Source: Bacillota bacterium (GTDB lineage Bacteria > Bacillota > Sulfobacillia > Sulfobacillales > Sulfobacillaceae). From it: a stretch of 64,000 nt of DNA. The stretch covers positions 1-64,000 of the forward strand of contig JAKACM010000017.1 of assembly GCA_021821465.1 (NCBI GenBank), given 5' to 3'. Below, one piece after another: positions 18,555 to 27,783 of this stretch (its first letter is position 1; each line of letters begins with the position of its first letter). The position numbers and the translations under genes are program-made. Below the pieces are notes generated by a model, which was not told the origin of the DNA, ran no database searches, and saw only the letters and a list, made by a program, of their open reading frames with translations.

Positions 18555-20144
18555 TTAAGAGCGCTCAAAGACGACCTCGCCGCCAATGAATGTTTTGACG
18601 ATTTTCGTGCGCAGCAGATCGTCAGGTCCATGGGCGAGAGGATTGCCGGAAAGGGCAATGAAGTCGGCATAAAGCCCCGGTCTTAAATCTCCGACCTGAT
18701 GTTCGCGACGTCCCAAATAGGCGGCGTGTGTGGTATAGCCTTTCCATGCATCTTGTAAGGAAATGCGTTGCTCTGAGCCGAGAACTTGTCCGGACTCGGT
18801 GAGACGGGTCGTTGCTGTCATCACCGATTGCAAAGGATTAATGGGGGTAATAGGAGAATCGGAATGCAGACCATAGATCAAGCCTAATTGATGGGCAGTA
18901 TACAACGGATCCAGATTTTTGGCCCGCTCGGCACCTAAAAAGAGGTTATGGTGGCGATCTCCCCAGTGATAGACATGTCCGATAAAGAAGTTGGGCAATA
19001 CACCCAGTTCGAGCATCTTCTCCAGTTGATCTTGGGTTGCCATCTGTGCATGTTCAATGCGGTGGCGCCTAGGGGAAAATTGACCTTCGAAGCTGATGTC
19101 ATAGGCTTTGAGCACTGAATCAATGGCCGCATCACCGTTGGCATGAATGGCCAATTGCCATCCCTTGTCCTGATAGAATTTTATGGCGTCAACCAGCTTG
19201 CCCAGTTCCGTCACGGCGACTCCCTGTGTTTCGGGACGATCATGATAGGGCTCGCGCAGCAATGCCGTATGCCCTTGGATTGAACCATCGGCGAAGAGTT
19301 TGACGCCCGCCACGGAAAGAAAGGGGGTCGGAGGATTCTCGGGAATCACGGTGTCCGGATCGGTAACCCGGACATAGCATTGTGTGCGCACAAAAGGCTC
19401 CGAGGATGCTTCACGAGACTGATATGCTTGCCAGACAGCCTGGATCGAGCGAGGATCGCCCAATCCCAGTGCGGCATCCGTAGCCGCTGTCACTCCTTGT
19501 TCAAGACATTGGTTCACAGCCAGTCCCAATTCTTCGGCCATTTGATCCGAAGACGACCGGGGAATATGACGGCTAACGGCTTCTAAGGCCTGCCACTCGC
19601 GCAGTTCCCCGCTGAGTTTGCCGCGGTCATCGCGCATTATTCCGGGCACAGTAGATTGCACGGTAATTCCGGCCAGGTCTAGGGCCAATTGATTGGCCAC
19701 TGCCAGATGCGCCGAGTTGTGAAGCAAATAGACGGGATGATAGGGAGCGGCGCGGGTTAATTCATCAAGCGTGGGAGGGCGTTTGTCGGCTAAGCGGGTA
19801 TCGTCCCAATGATGACCCAAAATCCATGATCCGCGAGGGATTTCTCGGCCACGCAGGGATATCTGTTCAAGAATATCCCGGATCTGGAGATTGTGCGGGG
19901 GGCCACAATCAAGTTGGCCCTTTTGGTGCCCCATCAGCCATAAATGTGCATGCGACTCCACAAAACCAGGATAGAGATGATATCCTCTCAGATCCGTGTG
20001 TTTGTGAACATTGACGGTATAGAAATCTGAAGGATGGCCGATGGCCTTAATTCTCCCTTGATCCACCAGGATAGCCTCCCCCAATGAGACCAGGGAGTGG
20101 GGAGACATCACCGAGGAAGCTTGGATCAAGTGGTCGTATGACAT
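18555..20144 (-). CDS. Amidohydrolase family 3 protein (YtcJ-like)
   Basis: About 529 residues from ATG 20144, which has TAGGAGGTG eight bases upstream; the longer frame lacks a site. The metal-binding HxH is in 'GFVESHAHLWLMG' and the late Asp in 'LIYGLHSDSPITPINP'. 'WQLAIHANGDAAID' and 'HRIEHAQM' carry the other expected His ligands. YtcJ-type enzymes hydrolyse amide-like bonds, but few substrates are known. It is transcribed toward the DUF3311/SSS pair on the same strand with a gap of about 120 bases, so it may share their promoter and handle the transported solute. Confidence 0.85.
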   Translation of the reverse strand: MSYDHLIQASSVMSPHSLVSLGEAILVDQGRIKAIGHPSDFYTVNVHKHTDLRGYHLYPGFVESHAHLWLMGHQKGQLDCGPPHNLQIRDILEQISLRGREIPRGSWILGHHWDDTRLADKRPPTLDELTRAAPYHPVYLLHNSAHLAVANQLALDLAGITVQSTVPGIMRDDRGKLSGELREWQALEAVSRHIPRSSSDQMAEELGLAVNQCLEQGVTAATDAALGLGDPRSIQAVWQAYQSREASSEPFVRTQCYVRVTDPDTVIPENPPTPFLSVAGVKLFADGSIQGHTALLREPYHDRPETQGVAVTELGKLVDAIKFYQDKGWQLAIHANGDAAIDSVLKAYDISFEGQFSPRRHRIEHAQMATQDQLEKMLELGVLPNFFIGHVYHWGDRHHNLFLGAERAKNLDPLYTAHQLGLIYGLHSDSPITPINPLQSVMTATTRLTESGQVLGSEQRISLQDAWKGYTTHAAYLGRREHQVGDLRPGLYADFIALSGNPLAHGPDDLLRTKIVKTFIGGEVVFERS

Positions 20145-21010
20145 GCTGCAAGCACCTCCTAGCTCACGGAATAACGGGTGGGTAGGAAAAGGAGTGGGCA
20201 GCATTTGAATTTTTGGAAATGTACCCTCATCTTTTCCGTGCCTACGAGGTTAGCTGACGGGCTAGAGCGGAAAAGTGCTCTCTGTTGGTTCGCCCCAGTA
20301 ACCACTGGTTCCCCCGTTCATCCTTCGGATGATTTGGCAGTTCTGATTCGTTAGGTCAGTTTATCACAAATTTCCAAAATATCCTTGTGAACTATGCCGG
20401 AACATAAAGATTTAAATGCCTAACCCAGAACACTGACCTTCAAAGGATGCACACTTTGACCCAAGACGAGGGAATAGGTGCATCACCCTGCTCCCAGGGA
20501 CTTTCGGCATAATGGCGTCATGCATCCGGATGTCAAGGGGATCGCAGGTTCGTCACGGGAAAAAGGTTTGTCCATCCATTGAAAACATTCTGTGGCATGG
20601 ACACGAGCCAGCCTTCTTCCGCACCGGTTCTACTATTGCGAATTTTACAGACGAAGGGGCTGGCAGGCGGATGGGGGGCCTTTTGTGTCCGGAAGAAAAG
20701 AGGTGTTACGGACGTCGGAAAGAATCATTGTAGCCAACTCAGGCCCGAGAGTACGGCATCTATCGTCTCATATTCGGTGGCATGGGGAGGTTTAGGGTTC
20801 TGTCTCTTGGGAGTAACACTTTTCCTTATTAGGAATAATATGGAAGTCATAGAGAAGTAGTCATAAAACTAGAGGTGATTTCTCTCATAGCTGTCATGGT
20901 CTTGATATCATCGTGAGTTCTTCCCTTGCACGGTGCAGCCATGATCTCTGCGGTCGATGAGGGGATATTCGGTTGAGAGAATCTTCTAAGAAGAAGGGAA
21001 GTCATTCACT
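20145..21010. other. Long intergenic region between divergent genes
   Basis: About 860 bases between the minus-strand amidohydrolase and the plus-strand glycosyltransferase. No frame has a convincing start site or motif. A frame ending at 20860 contains a hydrophobic stretch ('GGLGFCLLGVTLFLI') but no plausible start and may be a relic. The two promoters must lie here but were not resolved. Confidence 0.4.
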
Positions 21011-22354
21011 ATGGTGAGTATCATCGTTGTAACCTGGAATAACCTCCGATATACCCAGGAGTGTATCGAATTTTTAACCGCTTATACCGATGTTGCTTAT
21101 GAACTGATTGTCGTCGATAATGGGTCGACGGATGGGACAATCGAATGGCTCAACGAATTAAGATCGGAGGATCGCAGTCGTATTGCCCTCAAGATCATTC
21201 GAAATTCACTGAACGAGGGCTTTGCCCATGCTGTGAACGAAGGATTGGCCGAAGCCTCGGGTGATTATGTTTTTCTTCTCAATAATGATTTGTTGGTCTC
21301 ACCGGGGTGGTTGGGAACCCTCATTGGACACCTCGAAACCCTTCCCAATGCCGGTGCCGTCGGACCCATGGGGGGAGGAATTGGCGGCAAGCACGATTAT
21401 GTCGCGAGCTATGGCTCGGTGCCCTATAATGACGATGGTGTCGATAAAGATCTCTTTGTGGAATTTTCCCAACGGATTGCCCATGATTATGCCGGTGATT
21501 ATACCGAGGCCAAGAGCTTATCCGGCTGCTGTCTTTTGATCGCAACGGATCTATTCCGAACGCTGGGCGGGTTGGATGAAGGCCACAAAATGGGCGCGGA
21601 CGACGCCGATCTTTCCTTGCGGCTGCGCCTTCAGGGCTACCGTCTATACATTGCCGAGGATGTATATGTTCACCATTACGGCCATGTGTCCTTTGCCCTT
21701 TTGGAGCATGACTTGCAAGATCAGGTGGTACAGGACAGTTGGACCTATTTTAACCGTAAGTGGCGGGACGTAGGGGTTCCTTGGGATACACTCTTTATGA
21801 ATGAGGAACATTGGAACTACGAAGGGCGGTTTCGGAACCGAAGAGGATTTGCTTCCACTTTCAGGCCCGATCAGGTCAGATTGGACCTGGGAGCCGGTAA
21901 ATTTCCCGCGGGCGGGGTAGGCAATTCAGACTGGATTCACTGTGACATTCATTCCTTTCCTTGCATCGAAGTCGTTTGTGATGTGCGGAAACTGCCCTTT
22001 CCGGATAATCACGCCGACGAAATTTACGCATCTAATGTCATTGAACACTTTACCTTGGAAGAGGTGTCCTCGGTCCTCAAGGAGTGGGCTCGGGTGTTAA
22101 AGCCGGGTCACACCCTTACCATCATCACACCCGACATCGAACATACCTGTCGGGAATACGTGGCGGGGCATATTTCCGGTGTGGTGGTCTCCATGAACTT
22201 CTTAGGCGAAGGCGGATTTTGGGAAAACATGCACCGCTCTTTATGGGATCGAGTGTCCTTGACCATCGTGTTGCAGAACCATGGGTTTGTGGAGGTTGTT
22301 CGCGATACCGATTATCCTGAGTGGCAGCTGAAATTAGTAGCCACCAAAGGCTAA
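21011..22354 (+). CDS. Glycosyltransferase family 2 fused to SAM-dependent methyltransferase
   Basis: A 447-residue two-domain protein. Residues 1-240 are a GT-A fold GT2: 'SIIVVTWNNLRYTQECIEFL', 'VVDNGSTDGTIEWL', and the metal-binding acidic site in 'YVFLLNNDLLVSPGWLG'. 'GLDEGHKMGADDADLSLRL' supplies the later catalytic acidic cluster. Residues about 285-447 are a class I methyltransferase with the SAM-binding 'RLDLGAGKFPAGG' and 'DVRKLPFPDNHADEIYASNV'. The likely job is to add and methylate sugars on a cell-surface glycan or protein. No other polysaccharide genes are adjacent. Confidence 0.9.
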   Translation: MVSIIVVTWNNLRYTQECIEFLTAYTDVAYELIVVDNGSTDGTIEWLNELRSEDRSRIALKIIRNSLNEGFAHAVNEGLAEASGDYVFLLNNDLLVSPGWLGTLIGHLETLPNAGAVGPMGGGIGGKHDYVASYGSVPYNDDGVDKDLFVEFSQRIAHDYAGDYTEAKSLSGCCLLIATDLFRTLGGLDEGHKMGADDADLSLRLRLQGYRLYIAEDVYVHHYGHVSFALLEHDLQDQVVQDSWTYFNRKWRDVGVPWDTLFMNEEHWNYEGRFRNRRGFASTFRPDQVRLDLGAGKFPAGGVGNSDWIHCDIHSFPCIEVVCDVRKLPFPDNHADEIYASNVIEHFTLEEVSSVLKEWARVLKPGHTLTIITPDIEHTCREYVAGHISGVVVSMNFLGEGGFWENMHRSLWDRVSLTIVLQNHGFVEVVRDTDYPEWQLKLVATKG

Positions 22355-22573
22355 TACGTGGGACGAGAAGAAGAAAGTGAAGAGTTTAAGCATCTTTTGT
22401 GTGAGAGGCCGGGCAATCGGACCTTAAGGGACATAAACCCGGTATGATAGACAAGAAAAGGCAATCCATCGTAAGAGGCATTTCGCAATCCATCAAGCCC
22501 GTTGTCGGCCTGGTTTGAATTAAGTATCGTCGCAAACGGGAAAATCCCTTACTGTGGCACAGGGAGATTGTCA

Positions 22574-22608
22574 GGGTATGCCCTTGTTACCTACGCGAGG
22601 GCATACCC
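22574..22608. repeat. 11-bp perfect inverted repeat
   Basis: GGGTATGCCCT (22574-22584) and AGGGCATACCC (22598-22608) are exact complements with a 13-base loop. It lies at the degraded end of the IS1380 remnant. It could be a hairpin of another small mobile element; no T run follows. Confidence 0.5.
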
Positions 22609-23130
22609 CTTAGTCTACCTGTTTGGCCCCGAATACCGAGAATGGGGTGCAAAAAACCGGTGCTATGCACCGGGCGGCGAACACCGCAAGGCTTTCCGAT
22701 ACAACATACAGTCAGAGGGCAGCCTTTGTAAGTGCGGGACACTCCCTCCTTTTTCGTCTTTCCGTTATCAAAAGGCGACACATCGAGATCCAACGACACA
22801 TACAGTGTGGCCGGATCGGAACCGATCGCGATCGGTGCACAGTGAATGTGCTGCGTCAACAGCGATACGGTCATGTCTTGGAAGATGTGGCTCCACTGAG
22901 CGATCTCATCCCCGGCAGCGGCTTGGTCGAGCCGTTGCCGTAACGTCGGGCTGGAGGGCACCTGCTCCAGACTCGAGGCCAAGGAAAAAAAGGGATCCGC
23001 CCGAAAGGCCTCGATGGCGTCGTAATCGGGCTGGCCTTGGGCCAGCAACCCGATGAAGCTGAAAGCGACGTCGCGATGGGAAATCTCCGGATGTTCCACC
23101 TCCGGCACGGACGAGGCATCAGTTGCCGGA
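22587..23130 (-). pseudogene. IS1380-family transposase remnant
   Basis: The frame encodes 'IGLLAQGQPDYDAIEAFRAD' and 'SSPTLRQRLDQAA', then 'SLDLDVSPFDNGKTKKEG' with 'VSRTYKG'. This order matches IS1380 transposases, where the Asp in D-x-x-P-F-D-N starts the catalytic core. After 'TYKG' (about position 22722) the family similarity ends, which indicates a frameshift or deletion. The N-terminal ~90 residues of the open frame do not match and probably read unrelated DNA. Not functional. Confidence 0.7.
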
Positions 23131-23621
23131 ATTGCAGGCGACAGGGTCCTTTGCAGGGGGGCTCGTATTGGAGACTCCTTGTGGGCATGGACGATTTGTG
23201 GGATGGTCCAAAAGCTATTGGGGTGTGATTGCTGCTTCGTCAGAAGACGAAACAGGTTTCGTATGGGACTGGCAAGACGTTCTGTACGACCAGCGGAGAC
23301 AGATATTCGACGAGTGGGAAAAACAGCATCCACAACCCGGTATGGCCCCAGGGAGTCCACCTGTACCGGAACCTATGAGGTAGAGCATTTGCGCGAAAGC
23401 ACAGAACGGAAAGCCTCATGGTCATAGATCCTACGGCTAAAGCGGGGAGTTGTCACATACCGAGTCTCTCTTTTTTGCGAATACCTGCCTTTGACTGTTG
23501 TTGACACTAATCCGAGTACCTCTGCATGAAGCCCGATAAGGGCTCTTTTTGATGTGCATCTCGATGGCGAACTGCCGTTTCCATCGGCCACGAGATGAAT
23601 TGTTTGGAGAAAGGCAGGCCT
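23131..23621. other. Region without supported genes
   Basis: About 490 bases between the IS1380 remnant and a decayed small membrane-protein frame. Open frames overlap on both strands; the plus-strand one ending at 23383 has some protein-like sequence ('DWQDVLYDQRRQIFDEW') but starts inside the IS1380 remnant and is not recognised. Confidence 0.35.
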
Positions 23622-23863
23622 CGATGTTGTTAATCACCATGACGATCCTGTGGTGCAGCTTCGCCGTTTATCAGGCCTGCCAAGATGCCCGGTAACGGTT
23701 GCTTCCATACCCTGCGACTTTTTTGGCAACCTTAGCCGGATTGATTGTCATCGCCCGTATCGATGGATGGCTACGAAATACTTGAGATCACGATCCTCTG
23801 GCATCTCATCGGCGGGGTGTTGCTGATCCTCGTGGCTCCGTGACTGGGCGTCATCATCTAATC
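23622..23863 (+). pseudogene. Decayed small membrane protein
   Basis: Three short pieces in different frames read as one hydrophobic protein: 'MLLITMTILWCSFAVYQACQ' with 'DAR', then 'LLPYPATFLATLAGLIVIAR', then 'ITILWHLIGGVLLILVAP'. The first piece ends at a TAA and the second at a TGA, each a frame change away from the next. The D-A-R followed by a Pro and hydrophobic helices faintly resembles the start of A24 prepilin peptidases, but this is weak. A terminator follows directly, consistent with a former gene end. Confidence 0.3.
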
Positions 23864-23876
23864 GTCACCGTCTTCA

Positions 23877-23908
23877 ATCCCTGACCTCGCGCAGGGATTT
23901 TTTGTTTT
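23877..23908 (+). terminator. Rho-independent terminator
   Basis: ATCCCTG (23877-23883) pairs with CAGGGAT (23892-23898) and is followed by a T-rich run with one G. It ends the plus-strand transcript of the decayed membrane-protein gene. Confidence 0.7.
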
Positions 23909-24170
23909 GCGACGGCATGAAAAATTTGCTAATGAGGAATCCTATCAGCAAAGCGAGGCGAACCAGTATGATAGAAGAACGAGTATCGGAAAGTTTGTCG
24001 AATGTGACGATCCTCAGGATGTGACTATGCATCATCGTTTTCGGCAGTCTATGTCTGAGACGAATGTCGACTCTGGCTCACAGATTTTGAAGAGGCTTTG
24101 GCTCAGTTGCTCGTCGACGGATGGATCAATACGCAAAAAGGCACGTCGAATACGAGTCGGGAGAAGAACC

Positions 24171-25854
24171 ATGGAAAATGAAGTCCGGTGCACGGCGTTA
24201 TATCGGGTCAGCACGATGCCGATGAAGGAACGATCCGATGCAGCGCAATGCGATTCGACGGTTTGTGCAAGGCCATCCGTCGTGGAAATTGGTCGCTGAA
24301 TATACGGAAGAAGGCATCTCGGCTTATAAAAACGCGAGTGCGGATCGTGATGTTCTACAGGATGTTTTGCGCGATGCTCGAAGCCGGAAATTCACGGTGC
24401 TTTTGATATTCAAAGCAGATCGGTTATCCCGCCAGTCATTGGAATACCCAGTGATTCTCGCCAAATTTCAAGAGTACGGAATCCAAGTCTACAGCGTCGC
24501 AGATGAAGCAGGAGGGAAAGAACTCAAAGCGGATGGTCAGTTCGACAAATTAATGCGTTTCATCGAAGGATGGCAAGCGGAAACCGAATCCTATAATACC
24601 TCCATTCGCGTTTCCGAAAAAATGCGACAAATCGCAGAAAAAGGACGATGGACCGGAGGCAAAGCTCCCTATGGGTATCGCTTAGATCCCCAAGCGCCAG
24701 TTCATGCTCCGCTCTCGCTCGACGAAAAGGAAGCCGAGATCGTTCGTCTGATGTTTCGTCGCTATCTCGACGAAGGGATAGGCACGCCTGCGATTACCCG
24801 TGATCTCAATGCGAATCACAGATCTTTCAGCGCAATGGGAAACCGTGGGCCGACGGGTCCGTTAGACGTATCATGCAGAACCCCATCGTGGCCGGGCGGT
24901 TGTCTTATGGCCGTACCGTACGATTCGGGCGAGGGAAGCGTAAAGCATTGGGACCGCACGATTTAAAAAATGTGATCCTCAGTCCCGTATATCCTCATCT
25001 CGTCATTATTGACGAAGCACAGTGGCAACAGGCCATGGATCGCATGGCGAATTATAATCGTTCGATACTGGTTCTCGGCGTGATCCGGTACTCCCGGGCA
25101 GATAGTGGACCTCTGTTATTTACCGGCATGGCTCGTTGTGCTCACTGTAACGGACCCTTGGTCAGCTTCTGTAACCGGGAAGAAGATGACAACCAAAGGT
25201 CCCAAAATATACGCACACAAAGCGTATTTCTGTACGACGAAAGCGTGGAAAAGCAAAGACTTGTGCGATGGTCAGTGTACGTATTCCATGAAGAAAGTTG
25301 AACAAGCTCTCCTGGCAGCTATTCATCGTACCCTGAGTACTATGAATATGGCAGTGGTTGTGCGTCGGGCGCAGGAATTAGCCGAACAACGTTTGTGGGC
25401 ACAAAGTTCCCGACAGCACATTTTGGATAAGCAAATTCGTGAAGTTGCGCAGTTACGTGAGGCATGGCTGACTCGGCTCGACCAATTTTTGGTGCATCCC
25501 GAGGTCAGTCTGTATTCGGAAGATGTGCTGGCTCAGAAGGTGCGCGAAGCCACTGAGAAATATCAAAGACTCGTGACAGAACGTGAAATCATCATGCAGA
25601 GTGCCGCGAATCTCAATGAACAGCACCAATCCCTCGACCAGTTTTTGCAGATCAAGGACCAGTGGTGGCAACAGTTTTTAAGTGCCGAACGTCCTCGACA
25701 GAAAGAACTGCTGAAACGCATTGTCGAGATGGTTATCATCGGCCGTGACGGCTACAATATTTACTACCGGTTTGACTTACAGGCTTTGACTGGGCATGAC
25801 GATGCCCGGGCTGTAGAGTGGCAAGAGTTGGGGCAATGGGTTGCCGTCCAATGA
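24171..25854 (+). pseudogene. Large serine recombinase, three frameshifts
   Basis: Four consecutive pieces in changing frames rebuild a typical large serine recombinase of about 560 residues. Piece 1 starts at ATG 24171 with 'TALYRVST' (catalytic Ser). Piece 2, from about 24238, has 'AIRRFVQGHPSWKLVAEYTE', 'LIFKADRLSRQ' and the Recombinase domain 'GRWTGGKAPYGYRLD'. Piece 3, from about 24830, has 'WADGSVRRIMQNPIVAGRL' and the zinc-ribbon 'CAHCNG'. Piece 4, from about 25185, has the other Cys pair, a coiled coil and the C-terminal tail. The breaks near 24235, 24830 and 25185 are not in homopolymers, which favours real decay. It could have integrated a now lost element here. Confidence 0.8.
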
Positions 25855-25868
25855 CTATCGTGGCATCT

Positions 25869-25894
25869 GTGCTATAATAATTGTATCGTACGAT
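25869..25894 (+). promoter_or_regulatory. Extended -10 promoter with adjoining palindromic operator
   Basis: TGCTATAAT (25870-25878) is an extended -10 element. Immediately downstream is ATCGTACGAT (25885-25894), a perfect 10-bp palindrome embedded in a looser TTGTA...TACAA symmetry. It is 19 bases before the antitoxin start. Phd/YefM antitoxins repress their own operons by binding such palindromes, so this is a good autoregulatory operator candidate. Confidence 0.55.
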
Positions 25895-25912
25895 TTTGTA
25901 CAAGTGGAGGAA

Positions 25913-26224
25913 ATGCCCGTGAACCGTTACAAAGTGTTGAAAGCATCCGATGTTCGTCAACGTTGGAAGGAAGTCGTAAACGAAGTCGCTCGCAACCAAA
26001 CCCGCATCATCGTGGAAAAGAGCGGTATTCCGGTCGTCGGGGTGGTGAGTTCCCGAGACCTGGAGTGGTTGCAAGAACGGGATCGGTACCTGGCAGAATT
26101 GCGGGAGACGATGGATGAGATGCGGCAGGGGTTTCGCGATGTGCCTCAAGAGGAGTTCAACCGCGAGGTAGAACGTGCAGTGCAGGATAGTCGGACTCAC
26201 TCCGATGGCCGCCCTCCTGCATGA
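25913..26224 (+). CDS. Type II antitoxin, Phd/YefM family
   Basis: A 103-residue protein from ATG 25913 with GTGGAGGAA upstream. The N-terminal half has the Phd/YefM DNA-binding fold: 'KVLKASDVRQRWKEVVNEVA' and 'RIIVEKSGIPVVGVVS'. The C-terminal half is charged and helical ('LRETMDEMRQGF'), as expected for toxin binding. Its stop overlaps the PIN toxin start by four bases (ATGA). It should neutralise the PIN nuclease and repress the operon through the palindrome upstream. Confidence 0.85.
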   Translation: MPVNRYKVLKASDVRQRWKEVVNEVARNQTRIIVEKSGIPVVGVVSSRDLEWLQERDRYLAELRETMDEMRQGFRDVPQEEFNREVERAVQDSRTHSDGRPPA

Positions 26225-26649
26225 TCCGAGTCGTGCTGGATACCAATGTGCTTGTGTCGGCTGTGCGTGCAGACCGAGGCCCATTGGCAGTAATCCGCGA
26301 AGGCTGGTTGACTGGCCGATTTCAGGTGTATGTGTCCGAGCCTCTATTGGCTGAAGTCGAGCGCACCCTCTCAAAACCATACTTTGCTGAACGTCTGGGG
26401 CAAGAGAGGATACACCGTTTTCTGACTCTCCTCAAACGGACTACCGTATTGCAACCAATTATTGATCCGGTTTCGGGGGTGGCGACGCACGCCGAAGACG
26501 ATGCGATTTTAGCGACAGCCAAAAGTGTCCATGCCCAGTTTTTGGTGACAGGCGACAAGGCATTGCAAGCCTTAGGATCTTTTGGAGATGTCTGTCTGAT
26601 CAATCCGGCGGGTTTCTCCGATTTCCTCGAGAGTAGCGGAGATGACTGA
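26221..26649 (+). CDS. PIN-domain toxin (PIN/COG1569 family)
   Basis: A 142-residue PIN nuclease. The first acidic residue is in 'VVLDTNVLVSAVR', the second in 'EPLLAEVERTL', and the later pair in 'ATHAEDDAILATA' and 'FLVTGDKAL'. All four Mg-binding positions of the family appear intact. PIN toxins cleave RNA. It is translationally coupled to the Phd-type antitoxin. The pair sits next to a ruined recombinase gene, typical of accessory DNA. Confidence 0.9.
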   Translation: MIRVVLDTNVLVSAVRADRGPLAVIREGWLTGRFQVYVSEPLLAEVERTLSKPYFAERLGQERIHRFLTLLKRTTVLQPIIDPVSGVATHAEDDAILATAKSVHAQFLVTGDKALQALGSFGDVCLINPAGFSDFLESSGDD

Positions 26650-26854
26650 TCCTTTCGCAAAATTTTTTCATACTTAGTAGCAATATAACTGGCAATAGCT
26701 ACGGGAAACCGGTCTATCATGTTGTTACCTCCTCGTCAACATGCCTTACGTCTATATAAGACGGGGGTGTAATGTTGCATCCTTTTGGCCATATCCACGT
26801 CAATATAGAACAAACAGAAAATCCGTCTAGGCTTTTCACAGGGGGTGCATAAGC
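26650..26854 (+). other. Spacer before the sigma factor gene
   Basis: No gene supported. It should contain the promoter of the SigZ-like gene; GGGGGTG just before TTG 26855 is the likely ribosome binding site. Confidence 0.3.
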
Positions 26855-27424
26855 TTGAACATTGAACATCTGTGGGAACAATTCCATGATCCGCTGAAGG
26901 GGTTTGTTTTGAAACGAATTCCCCCTCATTATGCTGCCGATGATATCGTGCAGGATGTATTCGTGAAGATCGCAACGCATATCGACACATTAAAAGACGA
27001 GGATAAAGTTCAGGTTTGGATTTATCAAATTACACGCAATGCAATACGAGATTATTATCGAAAGCAAAGGCCAACTGAGAAGCTGCCCATTGAACTGGAA
27101 GCTGAAAGTGAATTCGAGGAGGATTTCTCTGAGGAAATATCCGCTTGTATTCGCCCTATGATCAATCGATTGCCGGACAAGTATAGAGAAGCTATTGAGC
27201 TTACAGAACTAAAGGGAATGACACAAAAGGAGTTAAGCGAGCAATTAGGGATATCCTTTTCGGGAGCAAAATCCCGGGTACAACGTGGACGTGAGAAGTT
27301 AAAGGGGCTATTGACCGCTTGCTGTCATATCGAAGCGGATCGCTACGGTAATATTATTGATTTCCAAAAAGATAACTCACAGGATGATCAGAACTGTCCT
27401 GTGGATACTTGCGGATGCAATTAA
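26855..27424 (+). CDS. sigZ: SigZ-like ECF sigma factor with Cys-rich tail
   Basis: A 189-residue sigma factor from TTG 26855 with GGGGGTG upstream. Region 2 has 'HYAADDIVQDVFVKIATHID' and 'VWIYQITRNAIRDYYRK'; region 4 has 'LPDKYREAIELTELKGMTQK' and 'LGISFSGAKSRVQRGREKLK'. The C-terminal ~35 residues carry five cysteines ('LTACCHIEADRYG', 'CPVDTCGCN'). SigZ proteins have a similar tail, and Cys-rich C-termini act as metal sensors in CorE-type sigma factors. The next gene encodes a Cys-rich protein, so control by a metal or metalloid is plausible. No anti-sigma gene is adjacent. Confidence 0.85.
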   Translation: MNIEHLWEQFHDPLKGFVLKRIPPHYAADDIVQDVFVKIATHIDTLKDEDKVQVWIYQITRNAIRDYYRKQRPTEKLPIELEAESEFEEDFSEEISACIRPMINRLPDKYREAIELTELKGMTQKELSEQLGISFSGAKSRVQRGREKLKGLLTACCHIEADRYGNIIDFQKDNSQDDQNCPVDTCGCN

Positions 27425-27501
27425 CGCGTGGTTGCGTCCTTCCGAGGACTTAAGCGTCTTTTATGATGCAAGACATAAAAGCCACTTTGGGAGGAGAGCT
27501 T

Positions 27502-27783
27502 ATGAGCAAAAAACTCAAGCAAGTTATCGGCAATGGTGCTGCAGACGGCTGTTGCGGCGGACCCGCTCTTTCAGGGGCCGATGCATGCTGCGTAGCGGAT
27601 GTGGATGCTAAAGCGGCAGGGCTTGACGGATGCGGATGCGGAACGTCAGTGGCCGAAAAGGCAAAAAAGAACACAAGTAACTGTTGCGACACAGAAGGGA
27701 CGGGGGACCGTTTTGCTTCCCCGTCCGTTGGGGTCTCAGACCATGTTAGTCCAGCGAATCTTCCCCCCTTGCTCTGTTGCTGA
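27502..27783 (+). CDS. Cys-rich putative metal(loid)-binding protein
   Basis: A 93-residue frame from ATG 27502, with GGGAGGAGAG seven to nine bases upstream. It contains ten cysteines, mostly as CC or CGC: 'DGCCGGPALSGADACCV', 'GLDGCGCG', 'SNCC' and a terminal 'LLCC'. Similar CC-rich segments occur in small proteins and tails near arsenic-handling genes, but I cannot assign a named family. After 'SNCC' the composition changes, so the last ~30 residues may come from a junction with foreign DNA, and the original protein may have been longer. It follows the SigZ-like gene by 77 bases and is probably co-regulated. Confidence 0.55.
   Translation: MSKKLKQVIGNGAADGCCGGPALSGADACCVADVDAKAAGLDGCGCGTSVAEKAKKNTSNCCDTEGTGDRFASPSVGVSDHVSPANLPPLLCC

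Noticed and set aside
20579-20860. Small membrane protein frame
   Set aside because: No start site and no continuity with a recognisable gene; only the last 30 residues are hydrophobic.
23053-23427. Plus-strand frame opposite the IS1380 remnant
   Set aside because: Mostly antisense to transposase sequence; no domain recognised.
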